A stretch of 64,000 bases of DNA from Colwellia sp. (GTDB lineage Bacteria; Pseudomonadota; Gammaproteobacteria; Enterobacterales; Alteromonadaceae). A program made the position numbers and the translations under genes. The notes beneath the pieces are model-generated. The model made no database searches. It had not been told where the DNA came from and saw nothing but the letters and a program-made list of their open reading frames with translations. The stretch lies in the NCBI GenBank assembly GCA_013215655.1, contig JABSOX010000017.1, positions 1 through 64,000 on the forward strand. The letters are read 5' to 3'. Below are positions 63,279-64,000 of this stretch, one piece after another (position 1 is the stretch's first letter; every line of letters starts with the position of its first letter).

Positions 63279-64000
63279 CACACGACTCTTGCCACCATTC
63301 CTCGTCTTATTGCTCAGATTTTGCCTATTTACGATGTTGATCCTCAAATAATATTTGCTGATGCCGACATAAATCTTGAAGATGTCAAAGACAGTAAATC
63401 CCGCATTACCATGGATAAGATGACTAGATTGTGGCAATTATCTGCAGAGGCTACCGGTAATACTGAGTTAGGTTTAGTGGCTGCGTCATTTTTTCAACCC
63501 TCTTATATTAAAGGTTTGGGTTTTGCCTGGATGGCCAGCGCAAATTTAGAGGAAGGCTTACGTCTTTTTGTAAAAAATGGTCAAATGCTCAATACGGCCT
63601 TAAAAATTGAGTTAGTTGAATCAGACGATGAGCTTTTGATCAAGCCTCAAGCCAGAGTATCGATTGGCCAGCAAAAAAAAGCTCACCCGTGCGCTATCCA
63701 ATTAGGCATGGCTTTTTTTCCTAAAATGTTCAGTTTAGTGGCGTCAAAAAACATCCCCGCGACTAAAGTTTATTTTAATTTTGCTATTCAAGATTCACTT
63801 AAAGCTTATGAAGACTATTTTCAGTGTCCAGTAGTCGAAAACAGTTCGTTTGTCGGTATATCTTTTTCAAAAAAATTACTTAAAGAAGCTCTACCAACCC
63901 ATGATCCTGAATTGGTTGAACTTAATGCTATGACGGTTAAAAAGTATATAAGTGAAATGAATAATGGCGAAATCAGTAATAAAGTCATTAAGGTTATTAC
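63273..64000 (+). CDS. AraC-family transcription regulator, 3' end beyond window
   Basis: ATG 63273 opens a frame to the window end (242 codons). The visible part is the N-terminal Arabinose_bd domain of OruR/ArgR-type regulators (LEDVKDSKSRITMDKMTRLWQLSAEATGN, LGLVAASFFQPSYIKGLGFAWMASANLEEGLRLF). The C-terminal AraC DNA-binding domain would lie beyond base 64000. Divergent from the eight-gene envelope operon, so a likely regulator of it. Confidence 0.82.
   Translation, partial: MDHTTLATIPRLIAQILPIYDVDPQIIFADADINLEDVKDSKSRITMDKMTRLWQLSAEATGNTELGLVAASFFQPSYIKGLGFAWMASANLEEGLRLFVKNGQMLNTALKIELVESDDELLIKPQARVSIGQQKKAHPCAIQLGMAFFPKMFSLVASKNIPATKVYFNFAIQDSLKAYEDYFQCPVVENSSFVGISFSKKLLKEALPTHDPELVELNAMTVKKYISEMNNGEISNKVIKVI

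Overview
The window looks like chromosomal DNA of an AT-rich marine gammaproteobacterium of the Alteromonadales, most like Colwellia or Thalassotalea. The basis is gene content and style: a split panB-panC / panP pantothenate locus, DksA-GluQRS-PcnB-FolK in that order, the YadG/YadH exporter, a DUF2956 protein, RraB, DUF3016 and DUF3313 proteins, and low-GC coding sequence throughout. I see no rRNA, tRNA, CRISPR array or prophage.

Layout. 1-31.3 kb is ordinary chromosome: hrpB (3' part lost at the window edge), a thioesterase, thpR, pepB, a cupin, sfsA, then the dksA-gluQ-pcnB-folK-panB-panC run facing panP, a TrmB-like methyltransferase, yadGH, a DPP-IV-type peptidase, a dimeric dUTPase, a MacAB-like exporter, mtnN, a CbiB-like protein, a rhodanese, a TRIC channel and an outer-membrane barrel. 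pcnB appears to start at AUU, as in E. coli.

31.6-42.5 kb is an accessory region and the most interesting part. It holds eight near-identical integron attC sites of about 97 bp, all reading on the minus strand and separating small cassette genes: four small membrane proteins, a LysE/RhtB exporter, a 2H phosphoesterase, a secreted protein, and a long segment carrying CbiZ and a truncated globin overlapping a diguanylate cyclase. The last gene is an IMP-like subclass B1 metallo-beta-lactamase whose own attC is broken by a decayed IS110/IS1111-type transposase remnant. No integrase gene lies in the window, so this is a CALIN (attC cluster without integrase) or the distal part of an array rearranged away from its integrase. 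On the far side a serine hydrolase/beta-propeller fusion gene is followed by a classic short attC in the opposite (+) orientation.

42.6-54.6 kb returns to chromosomal genes: a lactonase-like MBL protein with a DUF1330 protein and a frameshifted divergent LysR regulator, a membrane-associated peptidase, rraB, an S41 peptidase, a ToxR-like regulator, a run of small stress or housekeeping enzymes (GNAT, VOC, SnoaL, tautomerase, OsmC), and ssb.

54.8-63.1 kb is a minus-strand, probably co-transcribed set of eight envelope genes (surface-antigen-like protein, DUF6491 lipoprotein, DUF3016, a membrane protein, HtrA-like protease, DUF3313 lipoprotein, RND adaptor, RND pump) with a divergent AraC-family regulator that runs off the window end. 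All calls come from reading the sequence and its translations; no database search was run.
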